Assembly (NCBI GenBank): GCA_010015745.1
Contig: ML978178.1
Span: 248,001-312,000, forward strand
Source: Setomelanomma holmii
Lineage: Eukaryota > Ascomycota > Dothideomycetes > Pleosporales > Phaeosphaeriaceae
Direction: 5' to 3'
DNA length: 64,000 nucleotides
Made by a program: the position numbers and the translations under genes. The notes beneath the pieces are model-generated. The model saw nothing but the letters and a program-made list of their open reading frames with translations. It was not told where the DNA came from and made no database searches. Positions 11,918-23,500 of this stretch are shown here, piece by piece (the stretch's first letter is position 1; every line of letters begins with the position of its first letter).

Positions 11918-13627
11918 ATGACTGCAGCCCTCCTTCAGCCGCCGCGCACTACCTCATCGCATGGCACACAAACACCCGAAGCCTCGCCCATAGACACAAT
12001 GCCCGCACAATTGACCCCCGAACTCCCCGCCGTCGACGCGCCAACAAAGAATGGCGCCCCTGCGCTGCTCAGGAAGCAGTCGTCGCCCATGATGCCTCCC
12101 TTCATGGTCTCTGCGCCTGGGAAAGTCATTGTATATGGAGAGCATGCAGTGGTACATGGAAAGGTAGGCATCGGTCGCTGAGCGCACAGAGATTCGTCTG
12201 ACGATTGCCAGGCCGCTATTGCTGCTGCTATTTCCCTGCGCTCGTACCTCCACGTCTCGTTCCTCTCCAAATCGAATCGAACCGTCAAGTTGCGCTTCCC
12301 CGACATACAAATGGAACATACTTGGAACATTGACGACCTGCCATGGGACAGCTTCTCGAAGCCAGGGAAGAAGAAGTACTACTACGATCTTATTACCGCG
12401 CTCGACCCCGACCTCATGGCTGCCATACAACCCTTCATAGACGAAGTCTCGCCCAAAGCCCCCGAGTCGATACGCAAGATACATCACGCATCGGCGTGCT
12501 CCTTCCTATACCTCTTCCTCTCACTCGCGTCGCGAAAGACACCACCTTGCGTGTACACTTTGCGTTCAACGATCCCCATTGGCGCCGGACTTGGGAGCAG
12601 TGCCAGTATCTCTGTCTGCTTGAGCGCTGCAATGCTCATGCAGATTCGTGCGCTCAGCGGTCCACATCAGGACCAACCACCACAAGAGTGCGAGCTCAAC
12701 ATCGAGCGGATAAACAGATGGGCGTTCGTTGGAGAGATGTGCATACACGGCAACCCATCAGGGGTTGATAACACAGTGTCGTCCGGTGGAAAGGCAGTAC
12801 TATTCCAGCGGAGAGATTACGACAAGCCACCGATGGTAATACCACTACACAGTTTCCCAGAGTTACCGCTACTCCTGGTGAACACGCGACAGTCACGCAG
12901 CACGGCGACCGAAGTTGCAAAGGTGGCAAACCTCAAAAAAGCACATCCCGCTCTCACAGAGAACATCCTCAACGGCATTGGTCTTGTCACCGAGTCTGCA
13001 CACAAACTACTCACATCACCAGACTTCGACCCGACTTCCCACGCCTCTCTCAAATACCTTGGCGAGCTCGTCACAGTGAACCACGGTTTGCTTGTGTCCC
13101 TTGGCGTATCGCATCCAAAGCTCGAACGTATCCGCGAGATCATCGATCACACTGGTATTGGCTGGACCAAACTAACCGGAGCAGGAGGTGGAGGCTGCGC
13201 GATCACAATACTTAAACCACAACCCCCAGCGCTATCGAACAGCAACGGCACCCATCACCACGACTCGTCATCAGATGAGTCAGACGCGTCTTCCGAAATC
13301 GACTGTAGCGCCTCGATCATCTCGAATGGGACGAAGCTCAAGTACAAGATCCTCGACTCGCTTGAGGTGAAACTCGAGAACGAAGGGTTCGAGAAGTTCG
13401 AGACCACACTGGCCGGAGACGGTGTTGGCATTCTTTGGCCAGCTGTCCTGCACAATGGCAACGAAGAGGAGGGCGGTGAGGAGATTGATCAAGAGAAGTT
13501 CTTGAGAGCGGAGGGAACGATCGGGATCGAAAGACTTGTAGGCGTTCAAAGTTCGAGGAGAAAGCATGAACGAGAAGTTCGGGAAGGGTGGAAGTTTTGG
13601 CGACCATGGGAAGTACCTGAACGCTAA
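11918..13627 (+). CDS. ERG12: Mevalonate kinase
   Basis: Phosphorylates mevalonate to 5-phosphomevalonate in the sterol and isoprenoid pathway. It belongs to the GHMP kinase superfamily. Exons 11918-12163 and 12212-13627 (intron 48 bp, GTAGGC...TGCCAG) give 553 residues. After a poorly conserved Pro/Thr-rich leader of about 60 residues comes MVSAPGKVIVYGEHAVVHGK, the first GHMP motif, with the intron falling right after it. The ATP-binding loop PIGAGLGSSASIS lies near residue 202, the HGNPSGVDNTVSS motif near 255 and the C-terminal GAGGGGCAITIL near 405. Relative to yeast ERG12 there is a Ser/Asp/Glu-rich insertion (DSSSDESDASSE) after the C-terminal GHMP motif and a longer N-terminus. An internal ATG could also be the start; the upstream one has good context. 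Confidence 0.95.
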
Positions 13628-14190
13628 TTCTTCATAACCATTGTTTGTAACATAGGGTTTGGGTAAAAGCTTGGAACAAAGACGCAGGACGCAAGTCTTT
13701 TCTGTTGTATTGGTCGGCAAGCATAGTTTTGTATGTATGTTCTTGCTGCGCAGATAGTGTAATAACTTGATGAGAGCAGGGCGAGGAAAAGCCTGGTTCT
13801 ATTAACGTTCATGGTCTCAGATTCTCCACGAACAGTAGTTGGTTTAAAAAAGGCAGCATCGTGGCTTAGGTATTATCAGAGCTGTACAAAGATTAGTCAC
13901 GAAATGAAGCTTTCATGTCCCTGTGCCGTGGGATAGTACATGGTGAAAGCATATGGGCACGATGATTGGGCAGCAACTACAGGCATTTTTTACGCAGTCC
14001 GGAAGCGAGCCAGGCAGTCACCGAGCCCAACCATTGTCCGCAACACGCTTTCGCGCGGTGCACTTAATACATTCTCCCAAGCATATCCGCCCCTCAACCC
14101 ATAAAACTTGCACACAAAAATCGACTTGCTACTCTTAACGATACGTCTTCGACGACCAATTCTTACACTCGAGACACACGAACCGCAATC
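13628..14190. other. Intergenic, ERG12 terminator region to eIF3j promoter
   Basis: No gene or repeat recognised. It holds the ERG12 3' end and the eIF3j promoter and leader. Confidence 0.5.
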
Positions 14191-15232
14191 ATGGCACCAG
14201 GAAAATGGGGTACGTCATGTTCTCGAATGTGCGAGCAGAAAAGGCTGCCGCATATTGCACATTCAGCGCACAACAACTGACACCTGCAACACAGATGACG
14301 AGGATGAGGAGAGCACGCCTCCTTCTTCTCCACCTAGTAAGCCCATCGCCCGCCGCGGCAAGTTCGACGATGAGGAGGAAGACAGCGACGTACGTGAGCC
14401 TGTGCTGCCCCGCGCTGCACAACTTTCGCCCCGCCATGCATAAAAGTATACATGCATGTACTGACTACCACGACAGGTCCTTGAATCTTGGGACGCCGCC
14501 GAGGACTCCGAAGTCGAGCGCGAAAAGGCAAAGAAGGCCACCGAGGCCAAAGCAAAGGCTGAGGCAGAGGCCAAAGCGAACAAGAAGAGCAAGGCACAGC
14601 GGATCGAGGAGCGCCGGGAAGCAAACCGACTAAAGGCGCTGGCAGGCGACTACGACAGCGACGAGGACGAGACCGAGGAGGAGCGCCGCATCCGGCTACG
14701 ACAGCAGGAGCTTGACGGCTCGCGGGCACAAGCAGAGGAACTCTTCGGCGACCCAGGCATCAGCAACAAGCGCGCTGGCAAGGCCGTAACCGTGACGGAT
14801 GAGAGCGATCCCACCAAAGCTATCGACCTCAGCTCACTCAAGATCTTCGACCCTAACACCAAGGACCAGTTCACCAAGCTGCGCGAGACGCTGGTGCCGC
14901 TCATCGGCGGTAACTCTAAGAAGGGCCAGTACTCGCTCTTCCTGCAGGAGTTTTGCAAGCAGCTCTCCAAGGACCTGCCGAGCGAGCAGATCAAGAAGAT
15001 TGCGAGTGGGCTGACGACGCTGAGCAATGAGAAGATGAAGGAGGAGAAGACGGCGGAGAAGGGTGGAAAGAAGACTAAGGCGGCGAAGACGAAGACTGTG
15101 CTGAATGCATCGAGGGATGTTACTACGAGGGCGGATACGGCGGCTTATGATGATGACTTTGGGGAGTAAGTTGAGATCATGCCGAGGAGATCAGGTCATG
15201 GCTAATAGTCCAACAGTGATGACTTTATGTGA
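14191..15232 (+). CDS. HCR1: Translation initiation factor eIF3 subunit j
   Basis: eIF3j/Hcr1 binds the 40S decoding centre and helps start-site selection and ribosome recycling. Four exons: 14191-14209, 14295-14389, 14477-15165 and 15217-15232, giving 272 residues. The N-terminus has the acidic DDEDEESTPP segment and VLESWDAAED, a W-containing motif typical of the family. A basic, Ala/Lys/Glu-rich coiled coil follows, then the conserved core KIFDPNTKDQFTKLRETLVP. The last exon is only 16 bases and supplies the conserved C-terminus DDFM: the donor GGGGA|GTAAGT otherwise reads straight into a stop. Without that exon the protein would end at DDDFGE, so simple gene models will miss it. Confidence 0.93.
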
Positions 15233-15974
15233 GAACGACCGCGCTCTAGAGAGACTTGTCACATCTCTCATGCCTGGTTGCTGCAGTCCATCGAAAGCGG
15301 CCTGAAACCTTGATTATCTCGAGAACCTTGGCGACGGCCGCTGAGAGACTCGACGCTTTACAACAACGATCGAGTATCGAGTCTCGAGTCTTAGAGAGCA
15401 TCTCTTTCTTGAAGATTCGCTTGTTTGCTTTCTGTTTATTTGTTTCTAGGGCCGGAGCAGCATAGCTTGCATGCATGTGGTGAACTTGATGGGCTATGAA
15501 GGCTTATGAAGGGTGCACGAGAATACCATAGACGGCAGCAACAAGGACATTGGTTTCAGCTTATCATTTTCCCCCTATGTTTTATCATCTTGGTGTTACC
15601 GCCTCCCTCGGTGATGGAGTTAACAGGATACTTCTAGCAGCACTCACCCTAGCTCGGCTCTAGTGAGCAAAGCAAAGGCTGCCACATTGAACAAGTTAGG
15701 AGAGAAGCACAAGTCCAAGCCAATTCAGCGATTGCAGTCAATGTGAGGAATATGCATCCTCGAGTCGTCGCCTTTCATGGTATCGCGCATTTCGCTCATA
15801 ACCAAGCACACGTAGTCCACGTCACTGTCTTGTCGAAATTCCGACTGGCGATTTGAGCAAGCATAGAAAACACCTGCCAATGTATCACCCTGTAGCCACG
15901 TGGGTCAAAGCAAAAAGTCTGGCTCATCGTCCAACACTATCCCGTGTTCCACGGCAGGGGCTAGAGGAACATTG
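15233..15974. other. Intergenic, eIF3j to tRNA-Gly
   Basis: No protein gene recognised. It contains the eIF3j 3' region. Confidence 0.5.
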
Positions 15975-15987
15975 AAAAAGGCAAAAA
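15975..15987 (-). terminator. Two T5 runs, probable Pol III terminator for tRNA-Gly
   Basis: On the minus strand two runs of five T (15983-15987 and 15975-15979) follow the tRNA 3' end by about 32 bases. They are the first such runs downstream and fit Pol III termination. Confidence 0.55.
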
Positions 15988-16019
15988 GAATCAACATGCA
16001 ATTGATGAGAAGAGTGTTG

Positions 16020-16143
16020 TGCACCCTCCGGGAGTCGAACCCGGGCCAATTGCTTGGAAGGCAATTATCCTACCGCTGCAGAACTGTTAGGATATGTGTT
16101 GTGAAGAGGGACCAGGGAAAATGCTTACTTGGACCAAGAGTGC
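16020..16143 (-). tRNA. tRNA-Gly(UCC) with a 53-base insert in the D-loop
   Basis: The 3' part is a textbook glycine tRNA: anticodon arm ATTGC/CTTCCAA/GCAAT (anticodon TCC), four-base variable loop, T-arm CCGGG/TTCGACT/CCCGG, acceptor strand AGGGTGC and discriminator A. No matching 5' acceptor strand sits next to it. It appears 53 bases further upstream: GCACTCT at 16143-16137 pairs with AGGGTGC at all seven positions (one T-G), followed by TG and the D-stem GTCC, which pairs with GGAT. Removing 16128-16076 gives a 71-base molecule, the normal length. The insert begins GTAAGC, has CTAAC, and ends TGCAG, like an mRNA intron. Cutting one base earlier (16129-16077) would give AGCGGTA, which pairs better with C48. 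Known nuclear tRNA introns lie at 37/38, so this position is exceptional. A decayed pseudogene is the main alternative. Confidence 0.75.
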
Positions 16144-16573
16144 TGTGATACTGCTTCGCAAAATTAAAATATATATAGAGTCTACACTTTGTAGCGTAAC
16201 GTGGGTTTGACTCGTGGTGTAAGGGTCGTCCTGGTTTAAAATTGGTTTTGTGCTGTGAAGGGCGCTAAGAGGGAGGGGTAGCGCATCTAGACCGTTGGAT
16301 GGGCTTGAAACTTGAAAGTTTAGCTGTCCTACCCGCGGGGAATCATCGGGATACATGTCTGGGCGTTTACAGTACTCAAGTCCACGATCCCATGCAGCAT
16401 ATGAACTCTAGGGCTGTCGCAAAGCGGTAATGTTCCATCTTTCCCATCCTGAGACGATGCCTTTTCCTTATCCCATATTCCTTATATAACGCCGCGCAAA
16501 TGCAATGCACAGAGTAGAGACTCTCCCAATCCACCACAATATCGTACAGAATCATGCCCCATGTAATGACCAC

Positions 16574-16926
16574 TCATCCAAACCAACTTTTATTCCTCCT
16601 GGCCTCCTTCCGCGCATTCTGCCACTGCTCCTTGCAGTCCCGATACGCCTGGAAGAAATCTGTACACATGGCGCGCTCGCCGCCATTGCGCTTCAGACAC
16701 CGTATGCTTTTGTCTGCAGCTTCTTGGCAGGGATCGAAGTACTCGCTGTATGCCTTGCTGTGCGATAGTTAGTCGTGTGCTGCTGCTGGTGGGAAGTGGC
16801 GGATTGAATGATGGGGTGTGGAGGATGGGCGTACTTGTCGAACTTTGTGGCGGCGGGACCGGACCATTCGTCTGGTTTTTGGGGATCAGGAGAAGTCGCG
16901 GGGGTGGTCGTGACTGGTTTGGCCAT
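16574..16926 (-). CDS. COX23: Twin CX9C protein, COX23-like
   Basis: Cox23 is a small intermembrane-space protein of mitochondria needed for cytochrome c oxidase assembly. Two exons (16835-16926 and 16574-16757; intron 77 bp, GTACGC...CACAG) give 91 residues. The CHCH domain shows both motifs exactly: CQEAADKSIRC and CTDFFQAYRDC, each with nine residues between cysteines, flanked by YSEYFDP and KEQWQNARKEARR. The N-terminus is Pro/Thr-rich without a classical presequence, as expected for Mia40 substrates. Start: the ATG of MAKPVTTT; an upstream in-frame extension exists but looks like leader sequence. Other CHCH proteins are possible, but the CLKRNGG spacer and tail fit Cox23 best. Confidence 0.88.
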
Positions 16927-18516
16927 GGTGAGTATACGGATGGAGTGGTTGAGCCGTTGGCCAGGAATTGCGACGGGTTCGTGGAGCTCGAGCTGCGGAC
17001 TTGAGATGCAGGTCTGCGGGAAGCCGAGGTGCGTTATCGATAAGTTCGCGGAGAGTTGCGCCTCGCCACGCGGCGGCTCGCGAATGATCTGCATGACGTT
17101 GGTGCGGAATTCACGTGTGAAAGACTTCATGTGCGACGAGCAATTGCACTTTATCCTTTGGGAAGTCTGGAGCAACTAATGTATAGATAGAGGCCGCACC
17201 CTCAATCTCATCGTGTCGCAAAACACTCTTTTCGATCTATCTTTGTGCACTCCACCTATAATGTTTGTGTCGTCCTGCCAGCACAACAGGTGTACTTGAC
17301 ATGCACCCCGATATGTGTGCCACTTACCTCATGGGCGAGCAGGACTCGAATCGAGGTCCAGATCACCCATCGAGTGTCAAGTCTGGCGCGTGCAAAGCAT
17401 CAATTGGCTAGACCAAAGTGTACACGCGCGCTTCCAAAATTTACTCTTTGTCCCTCTCGCTTCAACCATGGATGTGGGATGGAAATAAGTACTCGCCTTA
17501 CCCAGGTCCACAATCGACTTTCCGTGAGCAGAAGTGATCGTTGTTTACCAGCAGGGATGTGCTCAAAGCTCCTCAATGCCTAGACGCTTGTCCGACGTCC
17601 GGAAGTGTGCTGTACGGAGAAAGTGCAAATGTTGGAAAAGTCGTCGAATCTTGGAAACGTATGCATCGCGATGCTGGCAAGTCTAGCTTGCCACTTACTA
17701 GGGTAACAATTGGCCCTATTGGGTGTAGATCTTGGGATAGCCGTTAGATTAACACTTCGAAGCCGTCGGACTATCTGTGCCAATCAGTGGTGGAACCATT
17801 CCGTACCTGATGTCTCTCGTGACTTAGCAGTGCAGCGTTTGTAGCGTGCTACTCCGAGGACGTCAGCGCTGGCAACGACTGATAGTGAAAGCTCCGTTCC
17901 AGCGGTTCAACAGCTGGCCAAATCCGGGGTATATTGCCACAACATCGCGTAGCAATTTCCGCTGTCAAGCCGAGTCCAAAGCTTCGATATCGTACATAGA
18001 AACCCGTGTTCAAGTATTGGAGGCCAGGTGCTTACTTCGAATTGATATCAAGATTCCATCATCGTTACAATGTCTGTTCTCGGCCGTCGCCCGTACGCAG
18101 GTATCGCTTCCGAGGGGTCGGTGCCTCAATGTGAATCGGTGAAGAGGCGGTGTCTTGCCGGGTCGTTAGGTGAGCAAATTCCGTATCAGTCGTATCCTGT
18201 TGAATCGCGTCTTCGAAAATCGTTGAGTCATCGCCTCATAAGACGTGCTCGTACAGTGTATCTTGGAGATAGCACCGCAAGAAACCGGGACGGCGCAAGG
18301 TGCGCGCACGATGTACGCTATGCGGTCACTGTATCGAGGCTCAGCCTCCTCAAATATCTCCAACGCGCAGCAGCAAATTATTCTCCATCGCATCACAATT
18401 CACTCCACTCTTGAGCACAACTGTCGGCAAGCACAACTGCTCGAGCACAGCGATTATCAACTGTCAACACCATCACCGCGGCTAACTCTTCAGCGCAAGC
18501 ACCGTCTTCAGCCGCC
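16927..18516. other. Intergenic 1.6 kb with a tRNA-like remnant
   Basis: No protein gene recognised. Around 17343-17450 on the minus strand there is a B-box-like GATTCGAGTCC and a CCAGA...TCTGG stem around a possible TGA anticodon, but the T-stem and acceptor do not pair, so at most this is a decayed tRNA. A ten-base word TGCCACTTAC occurs at 17319 and again at 17689. Confidence 0.4.
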
Positions 18517-19692
18517 ATGATGCAACCGACCAAGATCCCACACCCAGTGGCTCTTTGTCGAGCAGAAACAAATACCTTCCTCAACCAAGCTGCTGCTCTG
18601 GAAGAAGGCGTCAAGGTGCAGGACACCCCGACATTCGACCCAGAGGAGCATCTCACATTCAAGGAGCCGTCCAGCATCATCATGATGAAGGACATCGGTT
18701 ATGCTGAAGACGTTGGCGTCTCTCCCGTGGCAGTCACCAATCCATTCCAGCTCTTCTCTCCTGAAGCCATCAAGATTATGCGTTCGGAGATTGACAAGTA
18801 CGAAGTCAGGGCCGGTCATACCTTTGCTAGTAACATAGCCGCAGCCCAATTGCGTGGCTATGCGCGCAATCACGCCCCATTCACCTACGCTGCATGGAAC
18901 CACCCTCGAACCATTGCCATCATCTCCAAGCTGGCTGGTGTAGACCTCGTTCCGTGGGGCGACTACGAGATTGCGCATATCAATCTTTCAGCTACCAAGA
19001 CTGAAGAGCAAGCCAAGGCCGAACTGGCAGTTCTGCATCCGCGCAAGTCCTCCGTGCATTCAGATGAAGGCATTGACGTTAGCCATCCAGAGGACGACAA
19101 GCCCATCGTTGGGTGGCACACAGACTCGTACCCATTCGTCTGCGTCTTGATGCTGTCCGACTGCACCAACATGGTTGGCGGCGAGACCGCTCTTCGTACT
19201 GCAACCGGTGAAGTCATCCGCGTTCGAGGTCCTCAAGAAGGCTGCGCCGTGATACTGCAAGGCCGCTACATCACCCACCAGGCACTACGTGCACTTGGAG
19301 CCAAGGAGCGTATCACTGCTGTGACGTCCTGGCGTCCTCGCTCCCCCTTTGTCAAGGACGACTCCGTTCTGCGTACAGTTCGTCCAGTCTCTGACCTGAA
19401 AGAGCTATACAACAACTTCGCCGATTATCGCCTGGAAATCATGGAGCACCGCATCCGCCAAGCCCGTGAGCAGTTGCGCGCCCGACGCGAAGCTGGTGAG
19501 AAGTTCGACACCCAAGGTCACAAGGCGTTCTTGCAAGAGTCTATCGACTTCTTGTCGCATACCAACAACGAGCTTGTCGTTGAAGATGAGGTCCAAACAG
19601 GCTTCATCGAAGAGATTGACGTTCCGAACGTACTTGTCGGTGAGCCTGTTGACACCCGACAATCTGGTGCCTCCGCAGGTGCTGACGACTAG
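18517..19692 (+). CDS. 2-oxoglutarate/Fe(II) oxygenase-like protein
   Basis: Single-exon protein of 391 residues starting at a GCCGCCATGATG context. The centre carries a facial-triad-like pattern: WHTDSYPF (H-x-D, near residue 200), then GGETALRTATGEVIRVRG, and a distal YITHQALR (near 251) followed by ITAVTSWRPRSP, where the arginine would hold 2-oxoglutarate. The N-terminal half (YARNHAPFTYAAWNHPRTIA) is well ordered, and the last 90 residues are helical and charged. I infer a double-stranded beta-helix dioxygenase. The substrate is unknown and no cluster of biosynthetic genes surrounds it. Related fungal proteins are usually left as hypothetical. Confidence 0.7.
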   Translation: MMQPTKIPHPVALCRAETNTFLNQAAALEEGVKVQDTPTFDPEEHLTFKEPSSIIMMKDIGYAEDVGVSPVAVTNPFQLFSPEAIKIMRSEIDKYEVRAGHTFASNIAAAQLRGYARNHAPFTYAAWNHPRTIAIISKLAGVDLVPWGDYEIAHINLSATKTEEQAKAELAVLHPRKSSVHSDEGIDVSHPEDDKPIVGWHTDSYPFVCVLMLSDCTNMVGGETALRTATGEVIRVRGPQEGCAVILQGRYITHQALRALGAKERITAVTSWRPRSPFVKDDSVLRTVRPVSDLKELYNNFADYRLEIMEHRIRQAREQLRARREAGEKFDTQGHKAFLQESIDFLSHTNNELVVEDEVQTGFIEEIDVPNVLVGEPVDTRQSGASAGADD

Positions 19693-20551
19693 ACTGGACG
19701 TTCGGCATAGTTACGCCCAAGCTCTTGCAAGTCTGTCGTCTTCCAGCCTTTCCCAAGTCATTGTTTTCATGCGTTGCGAGCGCTTGAGTCTTCCCTCTCC
19801 GCATTGGCACCGTCAGCTGTTCGCATTGAATTATTAGCATGGTTCAAAATGGCGTTGGTGCTCCGATGGAATGGAGTATTAGTGTTTGCGAGGCTATATT
19901 CAGTGTAGATAATAATGAAAGTTGCCCGTTTCTTCCAGATTCAACCCTTGCTATGAGTGAAGGAACAATGATGCAGTGATATGAGATAGAGAAATCTTGA
20001 ACGAGGGTTAGAACGTGCGGACCAACATGCGACTTATGGCAAATATGACAAGCCGAGAACGATCGTCGATGGCGTCCACATCAGTGTTCAATGTATGACA
20101 AGGTCTTGGGCTAACAGCTGCAGCCGATGAAGCGACTTGACGCTCACCTTGACGAACGGAGGCAAACGTGCACGTCGCACAAAAAGACAGTCGCGTGCCC
20201 CATGGTATCGCTGTCAGCGTCTTCTCAGCAAACAATTGTGATGCCTTGGTCAGATCCAAGCATAAACAATGATGAATTTTTGAATCGCTGAGCATTCATT
20301 GGACGAAAATCATGTTTCGCCCTGGTAAGCGCTGGTTGAGGAGTGAAAGGTGATTGCCTCAGGCGCGGGATGTGCGGCAAATCGTCGGAGACGGCGCTTG
20401 CTTGGAAGAGCACCCCAACGCCAACGCCGACGCCAGTCACTCTCACCTTGCATGCACCGCGACTGCCAGCACCAGAGCAGCACTTTCCCCGGGGACGATT
20501 CCCATGTGAGCCTCTTCCTGCTCATTGTCGCGCGCTGCACTGCTGGCAGTC
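19693..20551. other. Intergenic, oxygenase 3' end to RING gene promoter
   Basis: No supportable gene. The part after 20400 is GC-rich and is probably the RING-gene leader. Confidence 0.5.
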
Positions 20552-23500
20552 ATGGACAATCTTCGCACGACCCCGCCGGCCACCGCCAGGCCTAAGAACT
20601 CGTCATCTTCGATAACCTCTGCACATGCCGCCTCGAGCTCGCAGCAGTCTCCCACCATGGCCCCTGGCTCGCGGACCGCACGAGGCAGCACACCGACTGC
20701 AGGCCGGTCAACCACAAAACTCGCCGACGACAAGGCGGCAACACGGCCGGCGAGCAGGGACAGCCTCAAGCAGAAGATGCTGAAAAAGAGCGAAGAGGCA
20801 CCCCGCCCAAGCAAGTCAGAAGAGGTAAAATACTCTAGACACGTGCACGAGAGCAACGGGAAAGTCGTGGCTGACTTCGTGCAGCAACTCAAGCTCCTCA
20901 AAAGCGACTTCGACAGTCTGCGTCAGAATCTCACATGCAAGATCTGCGCTCGACTCTTCTACCAGCCTTACACCATATCGTGCGGGCACACATACTGCTA
21001 CACTGTTAGTATGTCCCACTCCCGGTCTATACCCAGCCATCTAACGTGAGTAGTGCTTGTGCACGTGGTTTGCCAACAACAAGAATCGCAAGACATGTCC
21101 CGACTGTCGCATCGTCGTGAAGGAGCCGCCGGCTCCTGCTTACGTCGTGAGTACTTTGATCGAGTTCTAGTCGCCAGTCTAACTCAGAATGTAGATACGA
21201 GATATGACGAGCACCTTAATCGGTCGAGCTGAGCTTCTTCCACCAGACGAGACTCTTGATGACCACAAGAAATGGCAGAAGGAGGAAGCCGACGCTGTAC
21301 AGCAGGACAAGGACAACAAAGATCCCCGCACAGGTGGTTTATTCAAAGGCTGCTTCAAGACACACCCCCTACATGCGCGCGGGCCTTCGCTGCAGGTTCT
21401 CAGGGACAACGAGGATGGCGTGGATCGGTGTCCCGTGTGCACCTGGGAACTCGAAGATGGAGGGTGTCAGCAATGCGGCCTCATATTCGACGAATCGGGC
21501 GAAGTCTCGTGGGGCGACAGCTTTACTGGCTTCAGCGACATGGATGAGATGTCAGAGCACGATACCGAAGACATCGACGCCGAGCTCGACATGGAAGACG
21601 TGGACTACGAGGCCTACGGTAACTGGGAAGACTATCTGCCCGAGCAAGGGTCCTTCATGATGCGGCGGTTCTTGGGAGCTGGCATACCACCCAACGCTGC
21701 CGCATTCGCGCGGCGACGGCCCATGACGCACAGTGAGGCTGGCAGCCGACGCTCCTACTCGCAAAGCATAGTCTCCGATATGCGTGACGAGATGGACACA
21801 GTCGAGGAGGAAGACGAGGATGGTGCAGAGGAAGATTCTGAGATGACTGACTTCATCAACGACGAGGACATTGACGGATCTACCTCTGCAAGCGCCGAAT
21901 CGTCTACTCCCGGTCCGCCAGTGCAGCCAACGAATAATCGTGCACGTGCACCAGCGAGGGTCCGCCGAGTCGTCGAGTCTGAAACGTCTTCCACAATCTC
22001 GAGTGTCATTGAAGAAGAAGAGGAAGACGAAGAAGACCAAGGGCCCGTTCGCAGAGGGACAAGGAACCCGGCTCAAGCTCGCGTCCTCAATCGCGCCAAC
22101 GGCGGCTCAAGGTCTTCTAGAGGAGTGCCGTCATCTACTTCGACTGACGTATCGACTGACGACCTCGATGAGGATACGCAGGCTCTGTTGCGGGATCAAG
22201 GATGGGGCATGCTACAGCACGATGATGATGAGGACGAGGATAGTGATGGAGGAAGAACGACCGTTGGGTGGGAACCGCTTGCGAACTCAAATGACAGAAG
22301 CCGAATGGCCGGTTCTCTAACACCTACTGCAGATCGTCCTCGGCCTAGCGCCCCAATACGCCCTCCTTCTCGAGCAGGCAACATCCACCTGATGAATGCA
22401 TCCCGTGGCCTTCGCCGAAGATCCTCCGTTCTTTCTACCTCCACGGTGCACTACGAAGATGGAGAAGCAGACGATGATGATTCCGACCAGGATGGCGACC
22501 TCAACATGGCTATGCACTCGCTACGTTCACGGCGCTCACAGGCACATATGAGAAACATGGCCGCATTCTCCAACCCTCAGGGTCGTTTTGGCAGTCGCAC
22601 ACCGGTGCAAAGTGGAACTTCAGCCTTCGACCCAGATGCTGACGACAACTCGGACAATTCTCAGCCAGGGAACGGCCGCCGGGGACCTCGCACGCAGCGC
22701 CGTGAGTACGACCCACGCATCAGTTGGATGTTTGCTGCCCATCAACGGGCGCTTCAGGAGCATCAGATGACGGGCGCACTCATTGATGTGGAGCCGCGTT
22801 CTATTACACCACTAGCTCGTCCTCGAACTGCAAACCGGAACAGGCCAAGCCCAGCACAAGCGTACTCGCCTTTCCTACCACCTAGTCGTCTACGCACGCC
22901 ACTTATGGACAATACATCGAACATTGGCCCGGGCTCGCGCTTACCCACGTCCCCGCCGCGACGAAGTGCAATGTCTCCGGCCCTGCCCCAAGCGACCAGC
23001 GGCATGAACAGAGTCGAGCGTACACCCTCCATTACATCAACTAGCACCGATTCAGTGGTGCTGACGCCAGGCACGTCCGTGACCGGTTCGCAGGACTCCA
23101 TTGATAGATTTGTGCAAACGCAAGCTGGGGCAGCCATCGATATTATCGATCGACCCGAAAGTCGCGTGAGCGCCCGACCTCCTTCTGCGGCAGGCAGACG
23201 AGGCTCAGCCAACTTCTCACCTGTGTACCCACCTTTTCATAACGCCAGCATGGGACTCCATGGCCAAAGTTCCGGGTTGCCGCCGTACCAGGCACGCGGC
23301 AATCCATGGGCTGCATTCGTGCAGGCTCGAGGCATTCGTAACCGTAGTTCGCGACCAGTCTTGCGAGATCAATCCTCTGTGGCGACTTTGAGGGCTGCTA
23401 ACTCTAGAGCTAACATACGAGATGCCGCAAGCGTCAACCCGCCTCAGACGATGCGACCTCAAGCATCTCGCATTGGTCTTCGGTCGCAGCCGTCGCGCCG

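Noticed and set aside
16076..16110. Uninterrupted tRNA-Gly using the bases directly upstream of the D-loop as 5' half
   Set aside because: A D-stem GTTC/GGAT can be drawn, but the preceding seven bases do not pair with the acceptor strand AGGGTGC.
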